Source of the DNA: Clostridiaceae bacterium
GTDB taxonomy: Bacteria > Bacillota_A > Clostridia > Clostridiales > Clostridiaceae
Reading direction: 5' to 3'
DNA length: 5,086 nt
Assembly (NCBI GenBank): GCA_029256485.1
Contig: JAQSXU010000407.1
Location: forward strand, 1-5,086
Shown here: positions 1 through 5,086 of the stretch, piece by piece
Numbering within the stretch: the first letter of the stretch is position 1
Layout: every line of letters starts with the position of its first letter
The notes under the pieces: generated by a model
Databases searched by the model: none
Told to the model about the DNA's origin: nothing
What the model saw: the letters and a program-made list of their open reading frames with translations, nothing else
Made by a program: the position numbers and the translations under genes

Positions 1-132
1 GTCAGCTTTGTTATGCTTATTATACTGCTTTTGTAGTTCTCCATATCGTTCATTAAGGTCATCATCTAACAGTTTTATAAGTTTTATAAAATCAATATTA
101 TTACCAGTTGTTCTTAATATTTTTAAACTCAT
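1..132 (-). CDS. GNAT-family N-acetyltransferase, N-terminal fragment (cut by left window edge)
   Basis: Reading from the ATG at 132 gives 44 codons with no stop before the window edge, so only the N-terminus is visible. It begins MSLKILRTTGNN and continues with a stretch containing LLDDDLNERYGELQKQYNKH. The pattern 'LLD.DL..RYG..Q.QY.K.NK' resembles the first helix region of small clostridial GNAT acetyltransferases, which transfer an acetyl group from acetyl-CoA to an amine. The acetyl-CoA binding motif (Q/RxxGxG/A) lies outside the window, so the family call rests on this N-terminal pattern alone and the substrate cannot be guessed. The start is supported by a GAGG/AGGAT purine-rich stretch just upstream and by a good promoter at 182-209. 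It appears to be a separate transcription unit from the secreted protein gene to its right, since a terminator lies between them. Confidence 0.65.
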   Translation of the reverse strand, partial: MSLKILRTTGNNIDFIKLIKLLDDDLNERYGELQKQYNKHNKAD

Positions 133-181
133 TTTATCCTACCTCAAACTTACTTCATCATAATCTAACTACTTTACTTCA

Positions 182-209
182 ATTATAGCATGTATCGTTA
201 AATTTTTAA
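182..209 (-). promoter_or_regulatory. Probable sigma-A promoter with extended -10 for the GNAT gene
   Basis: On the minus strand a perfect TATAAT lies at 187-182, preceded by TGC, giving the extended -10 form TGCTATAAT. A weaker -35 candidate, TTAAAA (209-204, four of six consensus bases), lies 16 bp upstream. The extended -10 can compensate for a poor -35. Transcription would begin near 175, leaving a leader of about 40 nt before the ATG at 132. No operator-like palindrome is visible next to it. Confidence 0.6.
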
Positions 210-251
210 GAATATCTTTTATTTATTACATCTACTCTAAACATTCTTCAC

Positions 252-284
252 AAAAAAATTCTTTTGTATTCTGAAAACACAAAA
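252..284 (-). terminator. Weak AT-rich hairpin followed by T-run, possible back-up terminator
   Basis: On the minus strand TTTTGTGTT (284-276) can pair with AATACAAAA (270-262), including one G-U pair, around the loop TTCAG. It is followed by GAA and then seven T (258-252). The T-run fits intrinsic termination, but the stem has only one G-C pair and the T-run is offset by three bases, so it would be weak. It may mop up read-through from the terminator at 374-402. Confidence 0.25.
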
Positions 285-373
285 CAATTCATACTTTCCG
301 CCAGTTACAAACCCAGAAAACAGCTTCTAATAGTTTATAAAATATCCATTTATACCATTATGTAATAGTATTA

Positions 374-402
374 AAAGGTACATGCATTTTGCAAGTACCT
401 TT
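374..402 (-). terminator. Hairpin terminator of the secreted Big2/DUF11 protein gene
   Basis: The arms AAAGGTAC (374-381) and GTACCTTT (395-402) are perfect inverted repeats. After one A-A mismatch, the inner bases TGCA (383-386 and 390-393) also pair, leaving a three-base loop. On the minus strand the 3' arm ends CCTTTT and is followed by AATACT, a short T-rich tail. It lies about 40 nt after the stop codon at 444-442, as expected for an intrinsic terminator. The T-tract is short, so efficiency is uncertain. Confidence 0.65.
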
Positions 403-441
403 CATAAACTTTATATTTAATTATTTTTTCAAAAAATCAAT

Positions 442-1827
442 TTATGCTATTACAGTTGAAGGTATTTTAATTGTTACTGTTCCTCCAGGTAGTATATCTC
501 CAACATTAACTATAATGTTTTTTGATGTTGAACTTGAATCAACTGTCCCTTGAGTAGTTGTTACTCCACTAACATTAAAATCAATATGATTAGGTGCTGG
601 ATCATTTACTACTACTGCTTTAGCTGTTTTTGTACCTGTGTTAGTAATTACAAGAGTATATGTGAAATTGTCTCCTATCCATACATCTTTTACATCTGCT
701 GTTTTCACTACACTCAATGTAGCATCAGCTGTTCCATGAAATATAATCGTAACCTCTCCACCAGGATTATTAGTATTGGTACCTTTGGCATGAGCAATAT
801 TAGTTATATACTCTGAATCTGCTGGTGTTGGACCATTTCCTTTTGGTACTACAGTCACTATACATGATGCACTTAAATTACTTCCATCTAATGTTGTAGC
901 TGTTATTGTTGCTGTTCCTGCTCCTATAGCTATCACTTTTCCATTTGAATCTACTGTTGCAACAGATGTATCAGATGAACTCCATTTAACACTTATTCCA
1001 GCTGGTGTTGTTGTTGCAATTAATGTTTCCGAATCGTCTATTATTAAATTTGTAGATGGCTTATTTAAAGAAATCGACTTATTTTCTTTAGTCACAGTTA
1101 CGGTACATGTTGCAGTTAATCCATCAGCAGTTGTAGCTGTAATTGTACAAGTTCCTTCTTTTACTCCAGTAACTTTTCCAGTTGGATCTACTGTTGCTAC
1201 TGAAGGATCACTTGATTTCCATGTCACTTGTGCTCCTACTGGAGTTGTTGTTGCAGTTAATTGTTGTAAATCACCTACATTTAAATTCATTGTTGATTTA
1301 TCTAATGTTATTGATTCATTGTTACCTATTAAATAACCTGTGTCATCTATATCTATTGCATCTAGTTCTAAATTTTTATTAACCTCATCACTTGGGACTG
1401 TTATAGTTACTTTGTGAAAAGCCTTTGGTAAGTTCTCTTTTTCGTATGTTACTATCTGGCTTACACTTCCTGAATTGCTATGATAGCTTGAAAATGTATC
1501 ACTTATATTATCATCTATTTTAATGACATTTTTTGTAGATTTATTGCTCCATTCTGCACAAACAACTCGTAATTTTGTTCCGTAAAATGTAAATTTAACA
1601 GACTCCCCTGGAATGATGACACTTGTGCTTCCATTATAATGTACACTACTAATTGATCCCATGATATTTTTTGTATATAACAATCTTTTATCAGTATCAT
1701 CATATCTTTGCCATCCGTCTGCTGTTATAGCAGCATTAACCGCACTTCCATCTTCAATCATTCCAATACCAATAAACATTAAAGCCATTACAAACATTAT
1801 ACTAAATTTTTTAAAGTAATTTTTCAT
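442..1827 (-). CDS. Secreted modular protein: carbohydrate-binding-like domain, two Big2 domains, DUF11 domain
   Basis: This 461-residue protein has a signal peptide (MKNYFKK, hydrophobic core to about residue 24, likely cleavage after VNA at 32). Residues 38-167 (GWQRYDD... to ELDAIDIDDTG) resemble the beta-sandwich, carbohydrate-binding-like module common in secreted clostridial proteins. Residues 172-246 and 252-326 are two Big2 (Ig-like) domains with matching cores (TATTTPVGAQVTWKSSD and IATTTPAGISVKWSSSD; each has SVATVD and GTxTITATT). Residues 340-370 look like the tail of a lost DUF11 repeat, and 371-461 is a DUF11 domain (LSVVKTADVKDVWIGDNFTY, ending PGGTVTIKIPSTVIA). No catalytic domain, LPxTG, SLH or C-terminal membrane helix is visible, so it is probably released or held non-covalently at the surface, perhaps as an adhesin or polysaccharide binder. 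The start is preceded by a weak GAGAG site, but the signal peptide fixes it well. Function beyond binding or adhesion is inferred. Confidence 0.85.
   Translation of the reverse strand: MKNYFKKFSIMFVMALMFIGIGMIEDGSAVNAAITADGWQRYDDTDKRLLYTKNIMGSISSVHYNGSTSVIIPGESVKFTFYGTKLRVVCAEWSNKSTKNVIKIDDNISDTFSSYHSNSGSVSQIVTYEKENLPKAFHKVTITVPSDEVNKNLELDAIDIDDTGYLIGNNESITLDKSTMNLNVGDLQQLTATTTPVGAQVTWKSSDPSVATVDPTGKVTGVKEGTCTITATTADGLTATCTVTVTKENKSISLNKPSTNLIIDDSETLIATTTPAGISVKWSSSDTSVATVDSNGKVIAIGAGTATITATTLDGSNLSASCIVTVVPKGNGPTPADSEYITNIAHAKGTNTNNPGGEVTIIFHGTADATLSVVKTADVKDVWIGDNFTYTLVITNTGTKTAKAVVVNDPAPNHIDFNVSGVTTTQGTVDSSSTSKNIIVNVGDILPGGTVTIKIPSTVIA
850..1314 (-). repeat. Two tandem Big2 domain-coding units
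   Basis: Two units of about 225 bp (1314-1090 and 1074-850) each encode one Big2 domain. They share the order S-I-[TS]-L-[DN]-K, ATTTP.G..V.W.SSD.SVATVD, G.GTxTITATT, and C.VTV. The match is clear at protein level and patchy at DNA level, so this is an old domain duplication rather than a recent one. Confidence 0.7.
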
Positions 1828-1860
1828 TTATCATTCTCTCGCTTATATTCAATAATAAAT

Positions 1861-1872
1861 GAATGCGCATTC
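1861..1872. promoter_or_regulatory. 12-bp perfect palindrome, candidate operator
   Basis: GAATGCGCATTC reads the same on both strands and stands out because GCGC is rare in this AT-rich DNA. It lies 33 bp before the start codon of the secreted-protein gene and just downstream of the candidate -10 at 1887-1882, where a repressor would block transcription. There is no unpaired loop, so it suits a protein-binding site better than an RNA hairpin. The regulator is unknown, and the site could be chance. Confidence 0.35.
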
Positions 1873-1881
1873 CTTATATTT

Positions 1882-1910
1882 ATTTTAGTTCTAATACCAG
1901 TTAAATCCAA
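1882..1910 (-). promoter_or_regulatory. Weak candidate promoter for the secreted-protein gene
   Basis: On the minus strand TTGGAT (1910-1905, three of six -35 bases) is followed after exactly 17 bp by TAAAAT (1887-1882, five of six -10 bases). Transcription would begin around 1875, next to the palindrome at 1861-1872. Similar matches are easy to find in AT-rich DNA; it is the best-spaced candidate in this gap, not a firm call. Confidence 0.3.
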
Positions 1911-2067
1911 CTATAATCGTAATACAAATTCCTTTATATCTAAGAATTTCAGTAAATTTTTACATGTTTCGTTATCAATATTTATACTATATTACTTAAA
2001 ATGGATAACAAAATGACTTTATTATTTGTTCATAAATCAAATTTATCTTTTAGTTAATTAAAACATA

Positions 2068-2159
2068 TTTACAAACATTGTATTTTATGAGAATCTAACA
2101 ATACACTTTTCCTTTACAAACATTGTATTTTATGAGAATCTAACAATACACTTTTCCTT
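2068..2159. repeat. 45-bp tandem duplication covering the 3' end of the glcD-like gene
   Basis: Positions 2068-2114 and 2113-2159 are identical over 47 bp, with a period of 45 bp (units 2071-2115 and 2116-2160, which differ only at their last base). The gene-proximal copy contains the last five codons (G-K-V-Y-C) and the TAG stop at 2142-2140; the distal copy repeats them, untranslated, after the stop. The duplication therefore leaves the protein unchanged. The near-perfect identity suggests a recent event. Each copy also carries one AT-rich inverted repeat (TGTATT-G-TTA with TAAAATACA on the minus strand) that encloses the stop codon or its copy. Confidence 0.95.
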
Positions 2160-3387
2160 CATTTAAAATATTATTCTTATCAAATACAGCTTTTAGCCCT
2201 TTCATATATAGCAATTCTTTTTCTCCGGTAACATTCTTAAAAAATTCTTTTTTACTTAATCCTATTCCATGTTCACCTGATGGCAGACCATTGAGTTCAT
2301 GGCTTTTTATATATAATTCATATGCTAAATCATAGGATTTCTTCTTCCAATCAACTTTTTCCATGCCGTTTCTTATTATACTCACATGAGTGTTTCCATC
2401 TCCAGCATGTCCAAAATAAATAACTTGTAAGCCATGCTTTTCTCCACTTTTATTGGTGAATTCAACAAACTCTGATGTTTTATTTATAGGTACAACTATA
2501 TCTATAGGCAATTGTTCATTAAATTCCATTACTGAACTTGCTAGTGCACCTCTTATTTTCCAAGTATCTATAGCTTCATTTTCATTTAGTACCTTAAAAT
2601 CTAACGCTCCGCTATTTATTGCTGCTTCTTTTGCATTGGTGTAATTTGAAATTATTTCTTTTTCTTCACCATCAAAAGTAAGAATCAAGTAAGCATTTCC
2701 TATATTGGAAGGTAATTTTAGATTTAAAAATTTCTCTGAATTTTCCACTATATTTCTTTCCATAAATTCTATTGCAGTTGGATTTGCATTTAATTTTATT
2801 ATTTTACTTACACTTTTTATAGCATCTTCTAGCTTTTCAAATGATATTAATATATTAACTGTATTTTTAGGCTTTGGTATAAGCTTTAAGGTAGCTTTAG
2901 TTATAATCCCTAAAGTGCCTTCAGATCCTACAACTAAATCCTTTAAATCCAATCCCGAACTATTTTTAATAGTTTTACTTCCAACAGTTATCGTTTCACC
3001 ATTTCCTGTAACTATTTCCAATTCGCGTACATAATCACGGGTCACTCCATATTTTACTGCTCTCATCCCACCAGCATTAGTGCTTATATTTCCTCCAATA
3101 GTTGAAGTTTTTTCACCTGGATCTGGAGGGTAAAACAAGCCTCTTTCTTCTACATATGCTTGAACATCCTGTAATAAAACCCCTGGCTCTACAGTTATAT
3201 TAAAGTTTTCTTCATCTAGTTCTAATATATTATTCATTTTTGATAAATCTAAAACTATTCCTTTTTTGTCAGGTATTATTGCCCCAGTAAGACAGGTTCC
3301 AGCACCCCTAGGCGTAATTGGTATTAAATTTTCATTGGCAAACTTTATTATATTAATGATTTCTTCTTGATTCTCCACAAAAACCAA
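2140..3387 (-). CDS. glcD: GlcD-type FAD-linked 2-hydroxyacid dehydrogenase (main open frame of a frameshifted gene)
   Basis: This is a flavoprotein of the glycolate oxidase subunit GlcD / D-lactate dehydrogenase family, which oxidises D-2-hydroxy acids to 2-keto acids. Numbering from the TTG at 3387: FAD-binding PCMH motifs at about 26-36 (PRGAGTCLTG), 87-123 (PPDPGEK, TIGGNISTNAGGMRAVKYG) and 154-163 (GSEGTLGIIT). The C-terminal oxidase domain has GHAGDGNTH (326-334) and GEHGIG (371-376), the metal and active-site motifs, and the normal ending FDKNNILNEGKVYC. The TTG is not the natural start. Family residues continue upstream in the same frame to about 3475 (DTERIIFGEEIDKKY), where an 8-bp duplication shifts the frame away from the real ATG at 3515. 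Without it the protein would be 455 residues, normal for the family. As it stands, only an N-truncated form could be made, if anything. It lies in an operon-like run after metN and metI. The exact substrate is unknown. Confidence 0.85.
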   Translation of the reverse strand: MVFVENQEEIINIIKFANENLIPITPRGAGTCLTGAIIPDKKGIVLDLSKMNNILELDEENFNITVEPGVLLQDVQAYVEERGLFYPPDPGEKTSTIGGNISTNAGGMRAVKYGVTRDYVRELEIVTGNGETITVGSKTIKNSSGLDLKDLVVGSEGTLGIITKATLKLIPKPKNTVNILISFEKLEDAIKSVSKIIKLNANPTAIEFMERNIVENSEKFLNLKLPSNIGNAYLILTFDGEEKEIISNYTNAKEAAINSGALDFKVLNENEAIDTWKIRGALASSVMEFNEQLPIDIVVPINKTSEFVEFTNKSGEKHGLQVIYFGHAGDGNTHVSIIRNGMEKVDWKKKSYDLAYELYIKSHELNGLPSGEHGIGLSKKEFFKNVTGEKELLYMKGLKAVFDKNNILNEGKVYC

Positions 3388-3440
3388 AACATCAGCTTCC
3401 CCATAATCTAAATTAAGTCCATCCGTTAAATATTTTTTAT

Positions 3441-3515
3441 CTATTTCCTCTCCAAAGATAATTCTTTCTGTATCCCTGTATCCTTAATTATATTTCTTAA
3501 TAAATCATATTTCAT
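3441..3515 (-). pseudogene. Detached 5' end of the glcD-like gene (24-codon frame ending in a frameshift stop)
   Basis: The ATG at 3515 has a strong Shine-Dalgarno site and begins MKYDLLRNIIKDT, a normal N-terminus for this family. After codon 13 the second copy of GGATACAG shifts the frame, giving GIQKELSLERK and a TAG at 3443-3441. Deleting one 8-bp copy joins MKYDLLRNIIKDT to ERIIFGEEIDKKYL and onward into the frame ending at 2140, giving 455 codons. The arithmetic fits exactly: 2140-3515 is 1376 bp, which is 456 codons including stop plus 8. So the gene as sequenced is 2140-3515 with a frameshift. Confidence 0.85.
3468..3483. repeat. 8-bp tandem duplication causing the frameshift
   Basis: The plus strand shows CTGTATCC twice in a row (3468-3475 and 3476-3483), which is GGATACAG twice on the coding strand. 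Eight is not a multiple of three, so the extra copy breaks the reading frame of the glcD-like gene. Short direct tandem repeats like this arise and revert by slipped-strand replication. Confidence 0.95.
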
Positions 3516-3521
3516 TTTCCG

Positions 3522-3528
3522 CCCCCTT
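3522..3528 (-). promoter_or_regulatory. Shine-Dalgarno site that fixes the glcD-like gene's true start
   Basis: AAGGGGG lies 6 nt upstream of the ATG at 3515. The TTG at 3387 has only GGGGA about 10 nt upstream, which is part of family-conserved coding sequence. This supports 3515 as the original start. Confidence 0.75.
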
Positions 3529-3558
3529 AATGCTTTGAAACTAATAAACATAATGATT

Positions 3559-4221
3559 CTATTTTCTAGATAACTTTGTAGCCAAAGCATCTCCTGTTAT
3601 TTGAATTGCTTGTACTAATACCAATAAAATAAGTACCGTTACAATCATTACACCAGTTTCATATCTGTAATATCCATATCTTATTGCTAAATCACCTATT
3701 CCTCCGCCACCAACAATTCCTGCCATAGCTGAATACCCAATTAAGCTTACTAAATTCACTGTAATTGCCCTTATTAAACTTGGAAAAGCTTCTACTATTA
3801 ATACATCAAACAAAATAAGGCGTAAACTTGCACCAGATGAAATTGCTGCTTCTATTACTCCACTATCAACTTCATTAAAAGCTCCCTCTGACAATCTAGC
3901 AAAAAATGCAATTGCTGCAATAGTAATAGGAACTGTTGCTGCTTCTGGTCCAATATTAGAACCAACTATTATTTTAGTAATTGGAAGTAACAAAACCAAT
4001 AATATTATAAACGGAAGTGAACGAATTATATTTATAACAAATCCTGCAAATGAATTAGCTAAATTATTTTTAAAAAATAACTTATTAGAGGTTAAATATA
4101 ATACAAGACCTAAAGCCCCTCCAACAATTAATGATATTATCATTGCTATTCCTATCATTTTTCCTGAATCTAAAACTGCTTGACTAAGTTCACTTTTTAA
4201 TATTTCAATTGTAGAATCCAT
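3559..4221 (-). CDS. metI: Methionine-type ABC transporter permease MetI
   Basis: This 220-residue integral membrane protein forms the channel of a MetNIQ-type importer for L- and D-methionine and related compounds. About five membrane helices are visible (roughly residues 20-44, 56-86, 94-110, 145-172 and 188-210). The cytoplasmic coupling loop carries the EAA motif (EAAISSGAS, 124-132), which docks onto MetN. The segment NLVSLIGYSAMAGIVGGGGI (156-175) followed by GDLAIRYGYYRY is the hallmark of MetI permeases. The length matches the family (about 215-220). The start at 4221 lies 3 nt after the metN stop and has a perfect GGAGGTGA site 8 nt upstream, so the two genes are probably translationally coupled. 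The next gene is the broken glcD-like gene, not metQ. Transport of methionine itself is inferred from the family; some members carry other amino or hydroxy acids. Confidence 0.9.
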   Translation of the reverse strand: MDSTIEILKSELSQAVLDSGKMIGIAMIISLIVGGALGLVLYLTSNKLFFKNNLANSFAGFVINIIRSLPFIILLVLLLPITKIIVGSNIGPEAATVPITIAAIAFFARLSEGAFNEVDSGVIEAAISSGASLRLILFDVLIVEAFPSLIRAITVNLVSLIGYSAMAGIVGGGGIGDLAIRYGYYRYETGVMIVTVLILLVLVQAIQITGDALATKLSRK

Positions 4222-4224
4222 TTT

Positions 4225-5086
4225 TTAAATCACCTCCAAATATTCATTAACAATTCTTTCTGTTTTAATAACATTTTCCTTAATATATACCTTTGCTTTA
4301 GCTATTTCATCTTTATGTCCAGTTATACTTATTATTAATGTCCCAATTGGCCTTCCATCAATATAATCAATTTTTCCATGAATAATGCTAATATCTACAT
4401 CAAAATTCTTAGCTGCATCAGAAATAATTGGCTTTAAACTATTATCCCCTTTATAATAAACTTTAATTATTTCCCCTTCATTTATAGACTTAATAATTTC
4501 TTTTGGCAAATCTAAATTGGAATTTCTACTTATTAATGATTTAGTCACTTCATGCTTAGGATCTGAAAAAATTGAATATATATCATTGACTTCAACTATT
4601 TCCCCATTACTCATTACTGCAACTCTGTTAAATAATTTCTTTGCAACCTCCATTTCATGAGTTATAAACACTATTGTAATTCCAGTCTTATCTTTTATAT
4701 TCTTTAAAAGGTTTAATATTTCCTCAGTATTTTCTAAATCCAATGCCGAAGTTGCTTCATCACAAAGCAGTATTTCTGGATTATTTGCAATAGCTCTTGC
4801 AATTCCAACCCGTTGCTTTTGACCACCACTTAAATTTGAAGGATATACATCTGCCTTATCCTTTAGATTTACAAGTTCTAATAATTCATAAATCCTATCT
4901 CTTCTTTTTTCTTTTTCATAATTATTTGCTTTCAGAACAAATTCTATATTCTCATAAATTGTTTTCCCACCAATTAAATTAAAGTGTTGAAATATCATAC
5001 CTATTTTAAGTCTCGTTTTTCTAAGTTCTGTCCTATTTAATTTAGTAATATCTTTTCCATTAATAAAAACTTGTCCAGACGAAGGT
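4225..5086 (-). CDS. metN: Methionine-type ABC transporter ATP-binding protein MetN (5' end cut by right edge)
   Basis: About 287 residues are visible. The frame stays open through the right edge (PSSGQVFINGKDITKL... LKIGMIFQHFNLI), so the ATG at 4998 is internal and the real start, with Walker A, lies about 55-60 residues beyond the window if the length is like E. coli MetN (343). Visible ATPase motifs, counted from the edge: Q-loop FQHFNL (about 32), signature LSGGQKQRVGIARA (about 85), Walker B ILLCDEATSALD (about 105) and H-loop VFITHE (about 143). Residues from about 194 form the C-terminal NIL domain (EIIKVYYKGD... GRPIGTLIISITG), which in E. coli MetN binds methionine and inhibits transport. 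All visible catalytic residues are intact. Its last codons (E-V-I-stop) form the ribosome binding site of metI. Any leader riboswitch would lie outside the window. Confidence 0.93.
   Translation of the reverse strand, partial: PSSGQVFINGKDITKLNRTELRKTRLKIGMIFQHFNLIGGKTIYENIEFVLKANNYEKEKRRDRIYELLELVNLKDKADVYPSNLSGGQKQRVGIARAIANNPEILLCDEATSALDLENTEEILNLLKNIKDKTGITIVFITHEMEVAKKLFNRVAVMSNGEIVEVNDIYSIFSDPKHEVTKSLISRNSNLDLPKEIIKSINEGEIIKVYYKGDNSLKPIISDAAKNFDVDISIIHGKIDYIDGRPIGTLIISITGHKDEIAKAKVYIKENVIKTERIVNEYLEVI
4230..4237 (-). promoter_or_regulatory. Shine-Dalgarno site of metI inside the end of metN
   Basis: GGAGGTGA, fully complementary to the 3' end of 16S rRNA, lies 8 nt before the metI ATG at 4221 and overlaps the last sense codons of metN. 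This supports coupled translation of ATPase and permease. Confidence 0.85.

Larger units (their letters stand above)
133..441. other. Intergenic region between secreted-protein gene and GNAT gene
   Basis: This 309-bp gap holds, in transcription order, the main terminator of the secreted-protein gene (402-374), a second weak hairpin followed by seven T (284-252), and the promoter of the GNAT gene (209-182). I see no convincing coding frame. A 14-codon frame at 292-248 exists but lacks a good ribosome binding site. Confidence 0.6.
1828..2139. other. Intergenic region between glcD-like gene and secreted-protein gene
   Basis: This 312-bp gap is very AT-rich. It holds the downstream copy of the 45-bp tandem duplication, a weak candidate promoter (1910-1882), a 12-bp palindrome (1861-1872) and the weak purine-rich ribosome binding region of the secreted-protein gene (GCGAGAGAATGATAA just before the ATG at 1827). 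I see no coding frame and no GC-rich terminator for the upstream operon. Small AT-only inverted repeats, such as ATAAAT/ATTTAT around 2032-2046, have no T-run and I do not call them. Confidence 0.55.

Noticed and set aside
248..292. 14-codon frame (MNCFVFSEYKRIFL) on the minus strand in the 133-441 gap
   Set aside because: No proper ribosome binding site, no recognisable features, and it overlaps the weak hairpin and T-run; likely chance.
550..816. Plus-strand open frames (also at 1182-1382, 2453-2644, 2705-3034 and 4797-4982)
   Set aside because: Each lies wholly inside a well-supported minus-strand gene, has low-complexity composition and no domain signal; they are shadows.
1515..1703. Minus-strand 62-codon frame inside the secreted-protein gene
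   Set aside because: It is an alternative frame of the carbohydrate-binding-like domain with no family pattern or convincing ribosome binding site.
2068..2159. CRISPR-like or integration-site repeat
   Set aside because: Only two directly abutting copies with no spacer, no tRNA and no integrase or cas gene nearby; it is a simple tandem duplication.
3441..3483. Programmed -1 ribosomal frameshift to join the two frames of the glcD-like gene
   Set aside because: A -1 shift would restore the frame, but the overlap has no X-XXY-YYZ slippery heptamer in the right register, and the exact 8-bp tandem duplication explains the break more simply.
4998..4998. ATG at 4998 as the metN start
   Set aside because: Family residues (PSSGQVFINGKDITKLNRTE) continue in frame to the window edge, so this methionine is internal.

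Overview
The window is AT-rich and every gene I can support lies on the minus strand. Codon use rich in A/T, strong Shine-Dalgarno sites (GGAGGTGA, AAGGGGG) and the protein types (Big2/DUF11 secreted protein, MetNI transporter, clostridial-style GNAT enzyme) suggest a low-GC Firmicute, most likely Clostridium sensu lato. This is judged from sequence style, not from a database match.

Layout in the direction of transcription (right to left): (1) 5086-4225, methionine-type ABC transporter ATPase MetN, cut by the right edge so its start and Walker A are missing; (2) 4221-3559, the permease MetI, 3 nt downstream and with its ribosome binding site inside the end of metN; (3) 3515-2140, a GlcD-type FAD-linked 2-hydroxyacid dehydrogenase, 43 nt after metI. 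The third gene is broken near its 5' end by an 8-bp tandem duplication (GGATACAG twice), which leaves a 24-codon stub and an open frame of up to 415 codons. Its 3' end, including the stop codon, is also tandemly duplicated as a 45-bp unit. These three genes look like one operon. No MetQ substrate-binding protein gene follows metI; the dehydrogenase sits where metQ is often found.

After a 312-bp gap (duplication, a candidate promoter and a 12-bp perfect palindrome) comes (4) 1827-442, a secreted 461-residue modular protein: signal peptide, carbohydrate-binding-like N-terminal domain, two Big2 domains, a DUF11-like remnant and one DUF11 domain, with no wall anchor. It ends at a hairpin terminator (374-402). 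A 309-bp gap with a good extended -10 promoter leads to (5) 132-1, the N-terminal 44 residues of a GNAT-type acetyltransferase cut by the left edge.

The transporter plus dehydrogenase could import and oxidise a 2-hydroxy acid or a methionine analogue, but this is inference. I found no mobile element, CRISPR array, RNA gene or convincing new system. The most notable observation is the apparently recent, possibly reversible, inactivation of the GlcD-like gene.
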